A stretch of DNA of 48,181 nt from Haloquadratum sp. (GTDB taxonomy: Archaea; Halobacteriota; Halobacteria; Halobacteriales; Haloferacaceae): positions 1-48,181 of the forward strand of contig JAQCNF010000010.1 of the NCBI GenBank assembly GCA_028275165.1. Reading direction: 5' to 3'. The notes beneath the pieces are model-generated. The model searched no databases, was not told the DNA's origin, and saw only the letters and a list, made by a program, of their open reading frames with translations. Every line of letters starts with the position of its first letter. Position 1 is the first letter of the stretch. The position numbers were made by a program, and so were the translations under genes. Positions 36,426 to 45,271 of the stretch are shown here, piece after piece.

Positions 36426-36607
36426 GCGTGATGATAGAGCTACAGATTAATACTCGCTGGGTGTGCTAAACATCGAATACCTCTCGAACAGTTGCGAGAT
36501 GAACTTGGAAGTCGATAACATAAGCCTGAAACCAGCTGAACACAGACCTCGGGCTAAGGCGGTCTTGTGGCGAAGGTGCTATGTCGACGGAACTGATTTC
36601 TTACGAT

Positions 36608-37210
36608 ATGTTTACAGGGATTATTGAAGGGTCGGGCGATATTATTGCATGTGTAGATGATGAAGGAGGACGCCGATTGCGAATCAGTCCGAATCTTGGT
36701 TTCGATGATCTCGTACACGGACAGTCGATTGCAGTCAGTGGAGTGTGCTTGACTGTCGAGACATTCGAAACAGGTCCAAATAGCTATTTTGAAGTCTTCT
36801 TAGCTGAAGAGACTATTGAAAAGACGTACTTGGGTAGTGTTGAGCAAGGAGACCGTGTGAATCTTGAACGTGCTCTTGCTGCGAATGACCGTTTCGATGG
36901 TCACCTTGTCCAGGGCCATGTCGATACCACTGCCGCTGTCACTTCAGTCGAACGTGTTGGCGATGATTGGCGGTTCCGTTTCTCACTTCCAGAGTCGGTT
37001 GCTCCGTACATCGTGACGAAAGGCTCGGTTGCTGTTGACGGTATCAGCCTCACCGTCGCAGACCGGGAGACAAACGAGTTTAGCGTTGCAATTATTCCCA
37101 CAACATATGAGCTCACAACTCTCTCAGAGAAATCTGAGGGAGACCCTGTTCATCTTGAGGTAGATGTCGTTGCTAAGTATGTCGAACAACTCGTTGGTGG
37201 CTACCGTTAA
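36608..37210 (+). CDS. ribE: Riboflavin synthase, alpha chain type
   Basis: Converts two lumazine molecules to riboflavin. The 200-residue protein has the two repeated lumazine-binding barrels: MFTGIIEGSGDI with SVSGVCLTV-like SGVCLTVETF in the first, and HLVQGHVDTTAAV with DGISLTVADRE in the second. The N-terminal MFTGI motif is catalytically important, so the ATG at 36608 is correct and the nine-codon upstream extension is rejected. Many archaea use an unrelated RibC; this bacterial-type enzyme in haloarchaea is known and probably derives from transfer. Confidence 0.94.
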   Translation: MFTGIIEGSGDIIACVDDEGGRRLRISPNLGFDDLVHGQSIAVSGVCLTVETFETGPNSYFEVFLAEETIEKTYLGSVEQGDRVNLERALAANDRFDGHLVQGHVDTTAAVTSVERVGDDWRFRFSLPESVAPYIVTKGSVAVDGISLTVADRETNEFSVAIIPTTYELTTLSEKSEGDPVHLEVDVVAKYVEQLVGGYR

Positions 37211-37318
37211 GCCGCGACGGCCTCATGCAGACCGGTTGTTCAGCTGAACTCTGAACCGAGTCTCGTCAGCTTGAGTTGGGTTCGAAGGAACGCTCCGTTT
37301 GGAGTTCTCTCGACCAGT

Positions 37319-38314
37319 TCAGTTTTGTTCTCGTTGCGGCGACTCTGGTGACGTTGGAATCATCTGTGTTTGTCGATAACGGACACTGTAGCGGCGAATT
37401 TTTTGAAATAGATAAAGTCCGAATATACTGTCATATATTAGAATATATATTAATGACGGAAAGAGGCCACCTAATCCAGTAAGACTCTCAATGAGTGCTG
37501 AACCGAGGCCAACAGTGGAATTGTACGTTGCGTGAATAACCGCAGCTAAGAGAAGACCCTTGATTACGATGGGTCCGCGAGAGCCTGGATTGAATTTTGC
37601 CAAGCCTAAATAGTACCCTGCAATCGCTGAGTAGATCACATGACCTGGCCCAGCCAATGCACGAACAGCAGTAATACCACCACCAACTCCAATCAGCCCT
37701 AAGCCGAGATCAGCGCCTCCACTCGGTAACTGACGAGCAATATACAGGGCATTCTCGATCACAGCGAATCCGAGTCCAGCCATTGCCCCGTACACAGCCC
37801 CATCCAACACCGAATTAAACTGGTCGTTCGTATACGCATATAGGCGCACTGCAAGAAGTTTTACACTTTCTTCGATTGGGGCGACTACCGTGAAAAAAAA
37901 CAGAATAAGCCCGACAAAACCTAACACTCTGAACAACGGTCGGAAAAGCGTATTTAACACTGCGGCAAAGTTCGCCGTCAGAACACCAAGGAGAAAGGTA
38001 ATTGTCAGTAATGACAGCGGCTCACTTGAGGTGACATCTGAGAGATATACGTACGCTGTCAGTCCAATCGCTGGGAGGGCTGAAAAGAGTGTGAGTAGAC
38101 CGGTCGCCGGGTCAGTCAAGACTGCAAGCCCACCCACCCCAAGGAGCAGCGAAAACGCTACTAACACAACAGTGAGGCGGGCAACAGCTGAAAGGCCACG
38201 CCAGAGGACCGAGGCAATCCAGTCGGTTCGTGTTCGGACCTCCCAACTGGTTACATCGTATAAGTCGATAGAATCATCAGCACTCTTTTCAATCGGATCA
38301 CGGACGCGGTCCAT
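37319..38314 (-). CDS. PrsW-family intramembrane metalloprotease
   Basis: A 331-residue membrane protein with about eight to nine helices. The family motifs are APIEESVKLLAVR (metal glutamates), GAVYGAMAGLGFAVIENALY, GPGHVIYSAIAGYYLGLA with its histidine, and AVIHATYNST. In bacteria PrsW cuts anti-sigma factors; haloarchaea lack these, so substrates are unknown. The ATG at 38312-38314 (MDRVRDPIEKS) is preferred over an ATG eight codons upstream because a TATA-like TTATATAC lies between them. It is divergent from the FAU-1 gene. Confidence 0.9.
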   Translation of the reverse strand: MDRVRDPIEKSADDSIDLYDVTSWEVRTRTDWIASVLWRGLSAVARLTVVLVAFSLLLGVGGLAVLTDPATGLLTLFSALPAIGLTAYVYLSDVTSSEPLSLLTITFLLGVLTANFAAVLNTLFRPLFRVLGFVGLILFFFTVVAPIEESVKLLAVRLYAYTNDQFNSVLDGAVYGAMAGLGFAVIENALYIARQLPSGGADLGLGLIGVGGGITAVRALAGPGHVIYSAIAGYYLGLAKFNPGSRGPIVIKGLLLAAVIHATYNSTVGLGSALIESLTGLGGLFPSLIYILIYDSIFGLYLFQKIRRYSVRYRQTQMIPTSPESPQREQN

Positions 38315-38423
38315 TACGTTCAATTTTGTATATAACATCCAGCGGCTAATGTATTCGGCTCGCGTGTGGTGAGTGAGTCAAAAGAGCGGAGACTTTACTC
38401 GTGGATTGGTCATACATGATAAA

Positions 38424-39839
38424 ATGAATGAGAGCACAACAGACCTGGCCACTCGTGTTCGCGGGATTTATACAACGGCACTGACGGCACACTTACTCGA
38501 AAATGATATCGAGGTTGTCCAAGCCTCACAGCCAATCCAACAGCGATTTGATCGGTCATTTTCAGTTAAGCCGGCTGATGTCATGGTCGAAACAACCGCT
38601 GGCCGTCAGGGAGTTATCATACATGGAAGCTCAGTGTCAGCACAACGTGTTCGAAACGCCTGTATCGATATTGGTATTGATACACTCTCGTGGCAGCACT
38701 CACTTCCAGTCGGGCTAATCGGTGAGGCAAGCGTCAAGAGTATTGAAGGTGCAGACGCAGTGTGTTCGCTACAAAATACCGAGGCGGCACTCAGGTTAGA
38801 GAACATCGACCGGTACATCGAGCCAGGGGACAGCTTCACTGTGCAAGTTCGCTCGAGTCCTCCCCCGTGGGAAGATTCGCGGCCACGTATTCAGACCGGC
38901 ATTCAGGTCGAGAATGGTATTCTCTCCGCAATCCGTAACAAAACCGGTGTAACTGTCGATGCTCCTGACTCCGAGGCAACGCGTGAATTGGTCGGGATGA
39001 CAGATTTACTTTCAGTTGATGTCCTGGATGGATGGGGGCTGCGTTGGGACGCTCAGGCCACGGAGTGTGACCTCGATACATTGCAAACGGCCGTGCAGCG
39101 AGTGAACGAGCGGGCGGCGGCGATCGAGGCCTCGCTCGATAAGACTGCACCTATCAACGACGAGCTATGTACATATTCAATCTGGTTCGGTCGAGAGAGT
39201 CGATCTGCACTGGATAGAGTGCGAGGGAAGGTGACCTCAACCATGGCGGGGCATCACCGAACGAAGGCTGTGAGTGCTCGAGCCAGCGCCGGTGTTGATT
39301 TGGCTGAGGCGCTCTGTGATCCTGATCCGAATGATACGTTCCCTTTTGCCGCTGTTACACAGCAGTTTGGCCCAGCAGAAGGCGATCAGGTAGACCTGAT
39401 GCACGGAAAGCCAGATGGACGGGCGTTTTCATTGGGGCGTGGAGAAGTCACCGACTGGGAAGCAGAAGGGAGTTTAGAAATAACGAGACAGATGAGTGGC
39501 GGCGGGCATTACGACGCGCTTGGGACTCCACGCAAGGATGGGGATACCGCTGTAACAAAAATCCGAGAAGGTCGATGGTGGTATCCAACAGTATATCGCA
39601 GCCAAGAGGGACATCACAAAGGAACATATCTCAACATTTGCACGCCTGTGGAGTGTTTCCCAAGTGCGGTTCGTTACGTCGATTTACATATTGACGTCAT
39701 TAAGCACCCAGATGGATCAGTCACGACCGTCGATGAGGATGAGCTACAGATGTCTGTTGATGATGGTGATATACCGCCGGAGCTTGCTGAACGGGCCCGT
39801 TCAGTTGCACGGAGTGTCAACCGCGCCTTGAGTGACTGA
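38424..39839 (+). CDS. FAU-1 family RNA-binding protein / RNase E-G-like
   Basis: A 471-residue archaeal protein. The N-terminal half has an S1/RNase E-like fold region (RGIYTTALTAHLLENDIEVVQ, GEASVKSIEGADAVCSL). The C-terminal half is a DUF402 domain (DLMHGKPDGRAFSLGRGEV, REGRWWYPTVYRSQEGHHKG, then YLNICTPVECFPSAVRYVDL). The Pyrococcus homologue binds AU-rich RNA and was reported to have RNase E/G-like activity on rRNA precursors. The start at MNESTTDL is chosen because the upstream 17 codons overlap the promoter region. No partner gene is evident. Confidence 0.88.
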   Translation: MNESTTDLATRVRGIYTTALTAHLLENDIEVVQASQPIQQRFDRSFSVKPADVMVETTAGRQGVIIHGSSVSAQRVRNACIDIGIDTLSWQHSLPVGLIGEASVKSIEGADAVCSLQNTEAALRLENIDRYIEPGDSFTVQVRSSPPPWEDSRPRIQTGIQVENGILSAIRNKTGVTVDAPDSEATRELVGMTDLLSVDVLDGWGLRWDAQATECDLDTLQTAVQRVNERAAAIEASLDKTAPINDELCTYSIWFGRESRSALDRVRGKVTSTMAGHHRTKAVSARASAGVDLAEALCDPDPNDTFPFAAVTQQFGPAEGDQVDLMHGKPDGRAFSLGRGEVTDWEAEGSLEITRQMSGGGHYDALGTPRKDGDTAVTKIREGRWWYPTVYRSQEGHHKGTYLNICTPVECFPSAVRYVDLHIDVIKHPDGSVTTVDEDELQMSVDDGDIPPELAERARSVARSVNRALSD

Positions 39840-39922
39840 GCGGAGCTATTATCCGAGCGGAAGGCCAGAACAGCAACTTTATGACTCGCACGAGACCAGT
39901 TCAATTTAAGATTACTTCCTTA

Positions 39923-39928
39923 GGAGGT
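39923..39928 (+). promoter_or_regulatory. Strong Shine-Dalgarno before the GTG start of eif2g
   Basis: GGAGGT lies five bases before the GTG at 39934-39936. Most genes here look leaderless, so a perfect ribosome binding site is notable and supports GTG as the start. Confidence 0.75.
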
Positions 39929-39933
39929 TACTA

Positions 39934-41163
39934 GTGACACCAAACATACCACAACCGGAGGTGAATATCGGACTGGTCGGTCACGTCGACCATGGAAAGA
40001 CGACGCTTGTACAGGCGCTGTCAGGTTCGTGGACTGATCAGCACTCAGAGGAAATGAAACGCGGTATCTCCATTCGATTGGGTTATGCTGACGCGACCTT
40101 TCGAACTGTTCCTGATCTGGACCCACCGGAAAGTTACACAGTTGAGGAGACTGGCCCAGATGGCGAAACGACCAGTATCGAACGAACCGTTTCATTCGTT
40201 GATGCGCCCGGACATGAGACACTGATGGCAACGATGCTATCAGGGGCTGCAATCATGGACGGTGCCGTCCTTGTTGTCTCCGCGACTGAAGACGTTCCTC
40301 AGGCGCAAACGAAGGAACACCTGATGGCATTGGATATTATTGGAATCGATAATATTGTTATCGCACAAAATAAAATTGATCTGGTTGACCGTGACCGCGC
40401 GATCGACTCATACGAACAAATCGAGTCGTTCGTCGAGGGAACCGTTGCTGAAGATGCACCTATCGTTCCGGTAAGTGCGCAGCAGCAAGTGAATATCGAC
40501 CTCCTTATTCAGGCCATCGAGGCAGAGATACCAACTCCTGAACGAAACTCACAGGTGGACTCACGACTCTATGCAGCTCGATCATTCGATATTAACCGCC
40601 CAGGAACGACTTGGGAAAATCTCTCTGGAGGAGTTATTGGCGGGTCAGTCGCTAAAGGACGTCTCGAAGTTGGGGATAAGATTGAACTTCGCCCCGGACA
40701 GGAAACTGAATCAGAGGGCCAGTCCAGTTGGGAGCCAATCCAAACAGAGATTCGATCGCTACAGGCCGGCGGTGAGCAGGTTGATGTCGTATCGCCTGGT
40801 GGACTCTGTGGTGTTGGAACTGGTCTTGACCCCAGTATGACGAAGGGCGACGCGCTGGCCGGCCAGATTGCTGGCAAGCGGGGGTCACTGCCTCCAACAA
40901 GAGAGGCATTTACGATGTCGATCGAACTACTCAAACGTGTCGTTGGTGATGACGGTGATGAGATAGAAGAGATATCGACCGGTGAACCACTAATGTTAAC
41001 AGTTGGCACTGCAACAACTGTTGGTGCGGTAACTAGCGCGCGAGACGGTGAAGCCGAGATCTCTCTGAAACGGCCCGTCTGTGCTGAATCGGGAGCCAAA
41101 ATCGCTATCAACCGTCGTGTTGGCGCACGTTGGCGATTAATCGGTATTGGAACACTGGAATAG
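39934..41163 (+). CDS. eif2g: Translation initiation factor aIF2 gamma subunit
   Basis: GTPase that brings initiator tRNA to the small ribosomal subunit. The 409 residues have G1 GHVDHGKT at 16-23, switch 1 with [13 protein letters not shown]3 DAPGHE, G4 NKIDLV and G5 VPVSAQQ. Barrel domains II and III follow ([42 protein letters not shown]). The zinc-knuckle insertion between switch 1 and G3 (about residues 56-86) keeps its length but has no cysteine. It heads the information-processing cluster and has a GTG start behind a strong ribosome binding site. Confidence 0.96.
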   Translation: MTPNIPQPEVNIGLVGHVDHGKTTLVQALSGSWTDQHSEEMKRGISIRLGYADATFRTVPDLDPPESYTVEETGPDGETTSIERTVSFVDAPGHETLMATMLSGAAIMDGAVLVVSATEDVPQAQTKEHLMALDIIGIDNIVIAQNKIDLVDRDRAIDSYEQIESFVEGTVAEDAPIVPVSAQQQVNIDLLIQAIEAEIPTPERNSQVDSRLYAARSFDINRPGTTWENLSGGVIGGSVAKGRLEVGDKIELRPGQETESEGQSSWEPIQTEIRSLQAGGEQVDVVSPGGLCGVGTGLDPSMTKGDALAGQIAGKRGSLPPTREAFTMSIELLKRVVGDDGDEIEEISTGEPLMLTVGTATTVGAVTSARDGEAEISLKRPVCAESGAKIAINRRVGARWRLIGIGTLE

Positions 41164-41197
41164 AGACAGGCCGTCAACAGAAAACGAAACATTCAGG

Positions 41198-41578
41198 ATG
41201 GTGACGGTGGTTTTGGATACGAACGCGTTGATGTTGCCGGTTGAGCGAAACGTGCGTCTGTTCGATGAACTTCAACGGCTATTTGAAGCGGATCCGAGAC
41301 TCTTGATCCCACGCTCGGTTCTTGCCGAACTGGAGTCACTGCGTTCGGGCGCTGGTAAAGAGGCGAAAGCGGCACAGGTTGGCCGCGACCTGGCTGATCG
41401 AGGGGAGTTTGTGGAGGCAACAGCCACATACGCAGACGATGCAGTCGTTGAAATTGCAACCACCGAAGATGCGTTCGTTGCGACGGAAGACCGATCCCTC
41501 CGCGACCGATTGCTTGCACGCGGGATACACGTAATCGGTATAAGGGGGCGAAACAGATTGGAGATAACAGAACCATAA
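41198..41578 (+). CDS. PIN-domain nuclease (Fcf1/VapC9-like)
   Basis: A 126-residue PIN domain. VVLDTNALMLPV has the first aspartate (Asp7), PRSVLAELESL the glutamate, and VATEDRSLRDRLLARG the later acidic residues. In archaea this gene sits between aIF2-gamma and rpoE and is related to the Fcf1/Utp24 rRNA-processing nucleases; a role in ribosome maturation is inferred. It starts 34 bases after eif2g and ends three bases before rpo7, so it is in the operon. The upstream overlap into eif2g is rejected; the ATG at 41198 fits the family. Confidence 0.88.
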   Translation: MVTVVLDTNALMLPVERNVRLFDELQRLFEADPRLLIPRSVLAELESLRSGAGKEAKAAQVGRDLADRGEFVEATATYADDAVVEIATTEDAFVATEDRSLRDRLLARGIHVIGIRGRNRLEITEP

Positions 41579-41581
41579 CAC

Positions 41582-42166
41582 ATGTATAAACGGGTACGAC
41601 TCACAGACACAGTCGAGGTGCCTCCGGAGCATCTTGCAGATGTGACACCACAGCGTGTCAAACGGCTTTTGCAAGAGAAATTAGAAGGTCGAATGGATGA
41701 AGACGTTGGAAGTGTCGTCAGCGTCATCACTGTACAAGATATCGGCGAGGGGACGGTCTTACCGGGACGTGCAGGGGTGTATTATGATGCTGAGTTCGAC
41801 GCAATCACATTTGACCCGGCGATGCAGGAGGTCGTTGATGGGGAAGTCGTCGAAGTAGTCGAATTTGGTGCATTCGTTGGGATCGGCCCGGTTGATGGAT
41901 TGCTTCACGTCTCACAGATCTCTGATGAGTACCTTGCATACGATAGTGAAAATCAACAACTTGCCTCGACAGAATCAAATCGAACCCTTGGAGTCGGCGA
42001 CTCTGTTCGGGTCCGTGTGGTGACAAAGAGCATTGATGAACGCAATCCGCGTGATTCAAAGATTGGACTCACAGCGAAACAGCCAGGACTTGGAAAACAC
42101 GGCTGGCTGAAATCTGAGAGACAGGCTCAAAGGGCAGCAACCGAAGCAGGGGCGGAGGGGAAGTAA
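41582..42166 (+). CDS. rpo7: DNA-directed RNA polymerase subunit Rpo7 (E')
   Basis: Stalk subunit of archaeal RNA polymerase that binds emerging RNA and helps open the promoter. The 194 residues begin MYKRVRLTDTVEVPPEHLAD. An N-terminal tip-like domain (residues 1-80) is followed by an S1/OB RNA-binding domain (VVEFGAFVGIGPVDGLLHVS) and a charged tail. Spt4 follows without a single base between stop and start, so the two are co-translated. Confidence 0.95.
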   Translation: MYKRVRLTDTVEVPPEHLADVTPQRVKRLLQEKLEGRMDEDVGSVVSVITVQDIGEGTVLPGRAGVYYDAEFDAITFDPAMQEVVDGEVVEVVEFGAFVGIGPVDGLLHVSQISDEYLAYDSENQQLASTESNRTLGVGDSVRVRVVTKSIDERNPRDSKIGLTAKQPGLGKHGWLKSERQAQRAATEAGAEGK

Positions 42167-42364
42167 ATGGCTGAGAGCCGCCTCGCCTGCCGAGAGTGTC
42201 ATTATATTAATGATTCAGATTCTCAGGCGTGTACCAGCTGCGGCTCAAGTAGTCTCACGGAAGACTGGGCAGGATACGTCGTCATTCCACACCCAATCGA
42301 GTCAGAGATTGCGAATGAAATGAACGTGAGTGAGCCCGGTGGGTATGCGTTGAAGGTACGCTAA
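42167..42364 (+). CDS. spt4: Transcription elongation factor Spt4 (Rpo E'')
   Basis: A 65-residue zinc-binding partner of Spt5. The zinc site is CRECHYINDSDSQACTSCG (Cys8, Cys11, Cys23, Cys26). WAGYVVIPHPIESEIANEMN is the Spt5-contact part. Together with Spt5 it raises RNA polymerase processivity. The start codon directly follows the rpo7 stop. Confidence 0.95.
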   Translation: MAESRLACRECHYINDSDSQACTSCGSSSLTEDWAGYVVIPHPIESEIANEMNVSEPGGYALKVR

Positions 42365-42371
42365 CACTGGT

Positions 42372-42905
42372 ATGCTGTCGCTACCACCAGAGCGTCGTGC
42401 AGCATTCAAAAGCCCGATTGGACCGGTGCTTACTGATGTGAATCGCGTATGTAAAGAGTCGACGTGGCCACTCATTGCTGTCGGTGATATCGTCAGTTAC
42501 GAACTGACAACCTCCACGTGTGAACCTGACGTTGCAATTATCGACGGACTCACCGAACGGAGTGCAGTCGCCCCTGAAATAGAAACCGCACTTGAGGAGC
42601 TACCCAATCGCCTCAGGGCTGAAAATCCACCTGGGAAACTCACACATTCCCTACTCAATGCGGTCACGACAGCTCTTGAGACGACATCACAAACGACAAT
42701 CGTCGTTGATGGCGAAGAGGACTTGGCTGCACTACCGGCATTAATTGCCGCCCCACAGGGAGCAACAGTAATTTATGGCCAACCAGGCGAAGGTATGGTT
42801 CGTGTATCTGTTGACAGTGCGGCTAAATCCAAAGCTCGGTCGTTATTCCATCTTTTTGAAGGAGATGTCGAGAAAGCACTCTCAAAGCTAGCTGCGGCGA
42901 CCTGA
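42372..42905 (+). CDS. GTP-dependent dephospho-CoA kinase (DUF359)
   Basis: A 177-residue archaeal enzyme for the last step of coenzyme A synthesis, using GTP. The family pattern is visible: FKSPIGPVLTDVN, ALVGDIVSYEL-like AVGDIVSYELTTSTCEPDVA, IIDGLTERS, NPPGKLT, VVDGEEDLAALPALIAAPQG and VIYGQPGEGMVRV. The aspartates in DGLTERS and DGEEDLA are the conserved active-site positions of the family. It starts seven bases after spt4. Confidence 0.92.
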   Translation: MLSLPPERRAAFKSPIGPVLTDVNRVCKESTWPLIAVGDIVSYELTTSTCEPDVAIIDGLTERSAVAPEIETALEELPNRLRAENPPGKLTHSLLNAVTTALETTSQTTIVVDGEEDLAALPALIAAPQGATVIYGQPGEGMVRVSVDSAAKSKARSLFHLFEGDVEKALSKLAAAT

Positions 42906-42961
42906 GTCCTCAGCTTCGAAATTGTTTTATTCGCCCCAAAAGGATGTCTGGTAACTGAAAT

Positions 42962-43276
42962 ATGGAAATTAATATTCTCTCAGAGGACCCAAATCCCATG
43001 TTACATCGAACTGATGTTCGATTTAAATTGACACACGACGAGGCAACACCTTCACGTCTTTCAGTGCGAGATAGTTTAGCAGCAATGCTGAATAAAGAAT
43101 CAGACGAAGTCGTCATTCACGAACTCGACACGAAATTCGGTATGCGGACAACAATTGGCTACGCGAAAGTCTATGATGAAGCAAGCTTCGCAAAAGATGT
43201 CGAGCAAGAGTATATGCTTGAGCGGAACAAAATCGATATCGAAAAAGATGGTGATCTGTCGGCTGAGGAAGTTTAG
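42962..43276 (+). CDS. rps24e: Ribosomal protein S24e
   Basis: A 104-residue small-subunit protein. It begins MEINILSEDPNPMLHRTDV, has VRDSLAAMLNKESDEVVIHE and ends with a charged helix and an acidic tail. A TATA-like TTGTTTTATT (42920-42930) lies 30-40 bases upstream, so it may have an extra promoter within the cluster. The S27ae gene that usually follows is absent. Confidence 0.95.
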   Translation: MEINILSEDPNPMLHRTDVRFKLTHDEATPSRLSVRDSLAAMLNKESDEVVIHELDTKFGMRTTIGYAKVYDEASFAKDVEQEYMLERNKIDIEKDGDLSAEEV

Positions 43277-43308
43277 CCGACGACACGACCACCATAGATC
43301 TTTTTTCG

Positions 43309-44901
43309 ATGCTTGTTGTCGGAATTGAGGGGACTGCATGGGCAGCAAGTGCTGCTTTCTACGAGACAGAAACAGAGACGATTCGGATACACTCTGACCC
43401 GTATGTCCCTGCAGAGGGTGGCATCCATCCGCGAGAAGCAGCCGAACACATGAGCACTGCACTACCGGCAGCGATCGAAACGACCCTCCAACAGGTGATC
43501 ACCGAGGGGTACGCCCTCTCGGAAATTGATGCCGTTGCGTATTCACAGGGTCCTGGACTGGGACCATGTCTTCGTATCGTCGGCACGGCTGCACGGACGC
43601 TAGCACAGACGCTTGAGGTGCCATTAGTTGGAGTAAATCACATGATTGCACATCTCGAGATTGGCCGTCACCAGTCAGGGTTTGATTCTCCAGTGTGTCT
43701 CAACGCGTCAGGAGCGAACGCACATCTTCTCGGCTATCACAATGGTCGATACCGCATCTTGGGTGAAACTATGGATACAGGTGTCGGAAATGCAATCGAC
43801 AAGTTTACCAGGCATCTTGACTGGTCCCATCCAGGAGGACCAAAAGTCGAATCGGCCGCGAAGGAGGGAGAATATGTGGAGCTTCCATATGTCGTCAAGG
43901 GAATGGATTTCTCGTTCTCAGGGATCATGTCAGCAGCGAAAGATGCAGTTGACACTGGAACACCACCCGAGAATGTATGTACAGGACTACAAGAAACAAT
44001 CTTTGCAATGCTCACCGAGGTGGCTGAGCGGGCGCTCTCTGTCACAGGGAATAATGAGCTTGTTTTAGGCGGTGGCGTCGGCCAGAATAATCGACTTCAG
44101 TCGATGCTTCAAGCGATGTGTGACGCACGCGGGGCATCGCTGTATGTGCCATCCGCAGAATTATTGCGAGATAATGCAGGAATGATCGCCGTCACCGGTG
44201 CGATGATGGCTGCCGCAGACCAAACGACTCCACTCTCCGACTCGGCTGTCGACCCAGGCGCACGGCCAGATACTGTCCGCGCCTCATGGCGGCGTGGTGA
44301 TCGTTCAGACACGCAATTCAGCCCCACTGCAGGTGCTGTTCGGGGGGCAGAAGCGACAGTCGAGATTGGTGAGGAGACGGTCGAAAAACACCGTATTACC
44401 AAAGAGTACCGCCATCCGACGCTTGACACGCGACTGCGTCAAGAACGGCTGAGAGCTGAGGCTCGATTGACCTCAGCAGCAAGACGAGAAGGTGTGCCAA
44501 CACCGGTCATCTATGATATTGACCCGGTCGCAACCACACTGACACTTGAGAGAGTTGGTGAATGTGATTTAGTTCATGCGATAGATACTGATCGGTGTCG
44601 GTCTGTCGGCCAACATCTTGCACAAATCCATACCGCTGGGTTCGTACACGGCGATCCGACAGTACGAAACGTTCGGGCAGCATCAGAACAGACGTATCTC
44701 ATTGACTTTGGACTCGGATATTACACTGAGCATGAAGAGGACCACGCTATGGATCTACATGTGTTCCTACAGAGCCTCCGCGGCGCGACAGATGACGCTC
44801 AAGCGCTTTTTACCGCATGTGAGGATGGATATCGGGAGATTGGATCTGAGGATGTCCTTTCACGACGACATCAAATTGACTCTCGCGGTCGGTATCAGTG
44901 A
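43309..44901 (+). CDS. kae1-bud32: Bifunctional Kae1-Bud32 fusion (t6A tRNA modification)
   Basis: A fusion of the threonylcarbamoyl-transferase Kae1 and the small kinase Bud32 of the KEOPS complex, which makes t6A at position 37 of ANN-decoding tRNAs. Residues 1-330 are Kae1: GIEGTAWAASAAF, the metal pair His111/His115 in VNHMIAHLE, SGANAHL, GGPKVES and GGGVGQNNRL. Residues from about 350 are Bud32: KEYRHPTLDTRLRQERLRAE, catalytic HGDPTVRNV (Asp449) and metal IDFGLGYY. Fusion is normal in haloarchaea and some methanogens. The start at MLVVGIEGT lies 32 bases after rps24e. Confidence 0.96.
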   Translation: MLVVGIEGTAWAASAAFYETETETIRIHSDPYVPAEGGIHPREAAEHMSTALPAAIETTLQQVITEGYALSEIDAVAYSQGPGLGPCLRIVGTAARTLAQTLEVPLVGVNHMIAHLEIGRHQSGFDSPVCLNASGANAHLLGYHNGRYRILGETMDTGVGNAIDKFTRHLDWSHPGGPKVESAAKEGEYVELPYVVKGMDFSFSGIMSAAKDAVDTGTPPENVCTGLQETIFAMLTEVAERALSVTGNNELVLGGGVGQNNRLQSMLQAMCDARGASLYVPSAELLRDNAGMIAVTGAMMAAADQTTPLSDSAVDPGARPDTVRASWRRGDRSDTQFSPTAGAVRGAEATVEIGEETVEKHRITKEYRHPTLDTRLRQERLRAEARLTSAARREGVPTPVIYDIDPVATTLTLERVGECDLVHAIDTDRCRSVGQHLAQIHTAGFVHGDPTVRNVRAASEQTYLIDFGLGYYTEHEEDHAMDLHVFLQSLRGATDDAQALFTACEDGYREIGSEDVLSRRHQIDSRGRYQ

Positions 44902-44939
44902 AGCCAAACCGATTTAATCATAAACTGAGTACCTCCTGT

Positions 44940-45224
44940 ATGGATGAAGAAGAGACAAAGCAAGGCGATATTCTGGGCATCCCATTCAATTTCGAGCGAC
45001 CATCGATTGGTCGCTTGGTGTCTGCGCTCTGGCAACCTGGCGAGAAGATGCTGGTCGAAAAGCCATTCGGGATTGGATATACACTTAACCTGGCGAACTG
45101 GCGCTCATGGATAGTCCTCGGCGTTGTTGGAGTCTTACTGTATCAAGAGCGGAGCGGCGATGACATCGACGAAGATCAATCTGAAGAATCTGATAGTCAG
45201 CCAGTCGAAGTCGTTGTGGACTGA
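44940..45224 (+). CDS. DUF5808-like small membrane-associated protein
   Basis: A 94-residue protein. The pattern GIPFNFERPSIGRLVSALWQ and EKPFGIGYTLNLANW resembles DUF5808 proteins, where such a segment precedes a single helix. One hydrophobic helix follows (WIVLGVVGVLLY) and the tail is very acidic. The function is unknown. A TATA-like GATTTAATCA (44911-44920) sits 20-30 bases before the ATG at 44940, supporting this start over the overlap with kae1-bud32. Confidence 0.75.
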   Translation: MDEEETKQGDILGIPFNFERPSIGRLVSALWQPGEKMLVEKPFGIGYTLNLANWRSWIVLGVVGVLLYQERSGDDIDEDQSEESDSQPVEVVVD

Positions 45225-45271
45225 GTCGAAAAATCGAACCGGCTAATGTGGTGACCCAGTAAATGTGCTGT

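Noticed and set aside
40569-41192. 207-codon minus-strand frame inside eif2g
   Set aside because: It is a shadow of the aIF2-gamma gene with low-complexity Ser/Pro/Arg text.
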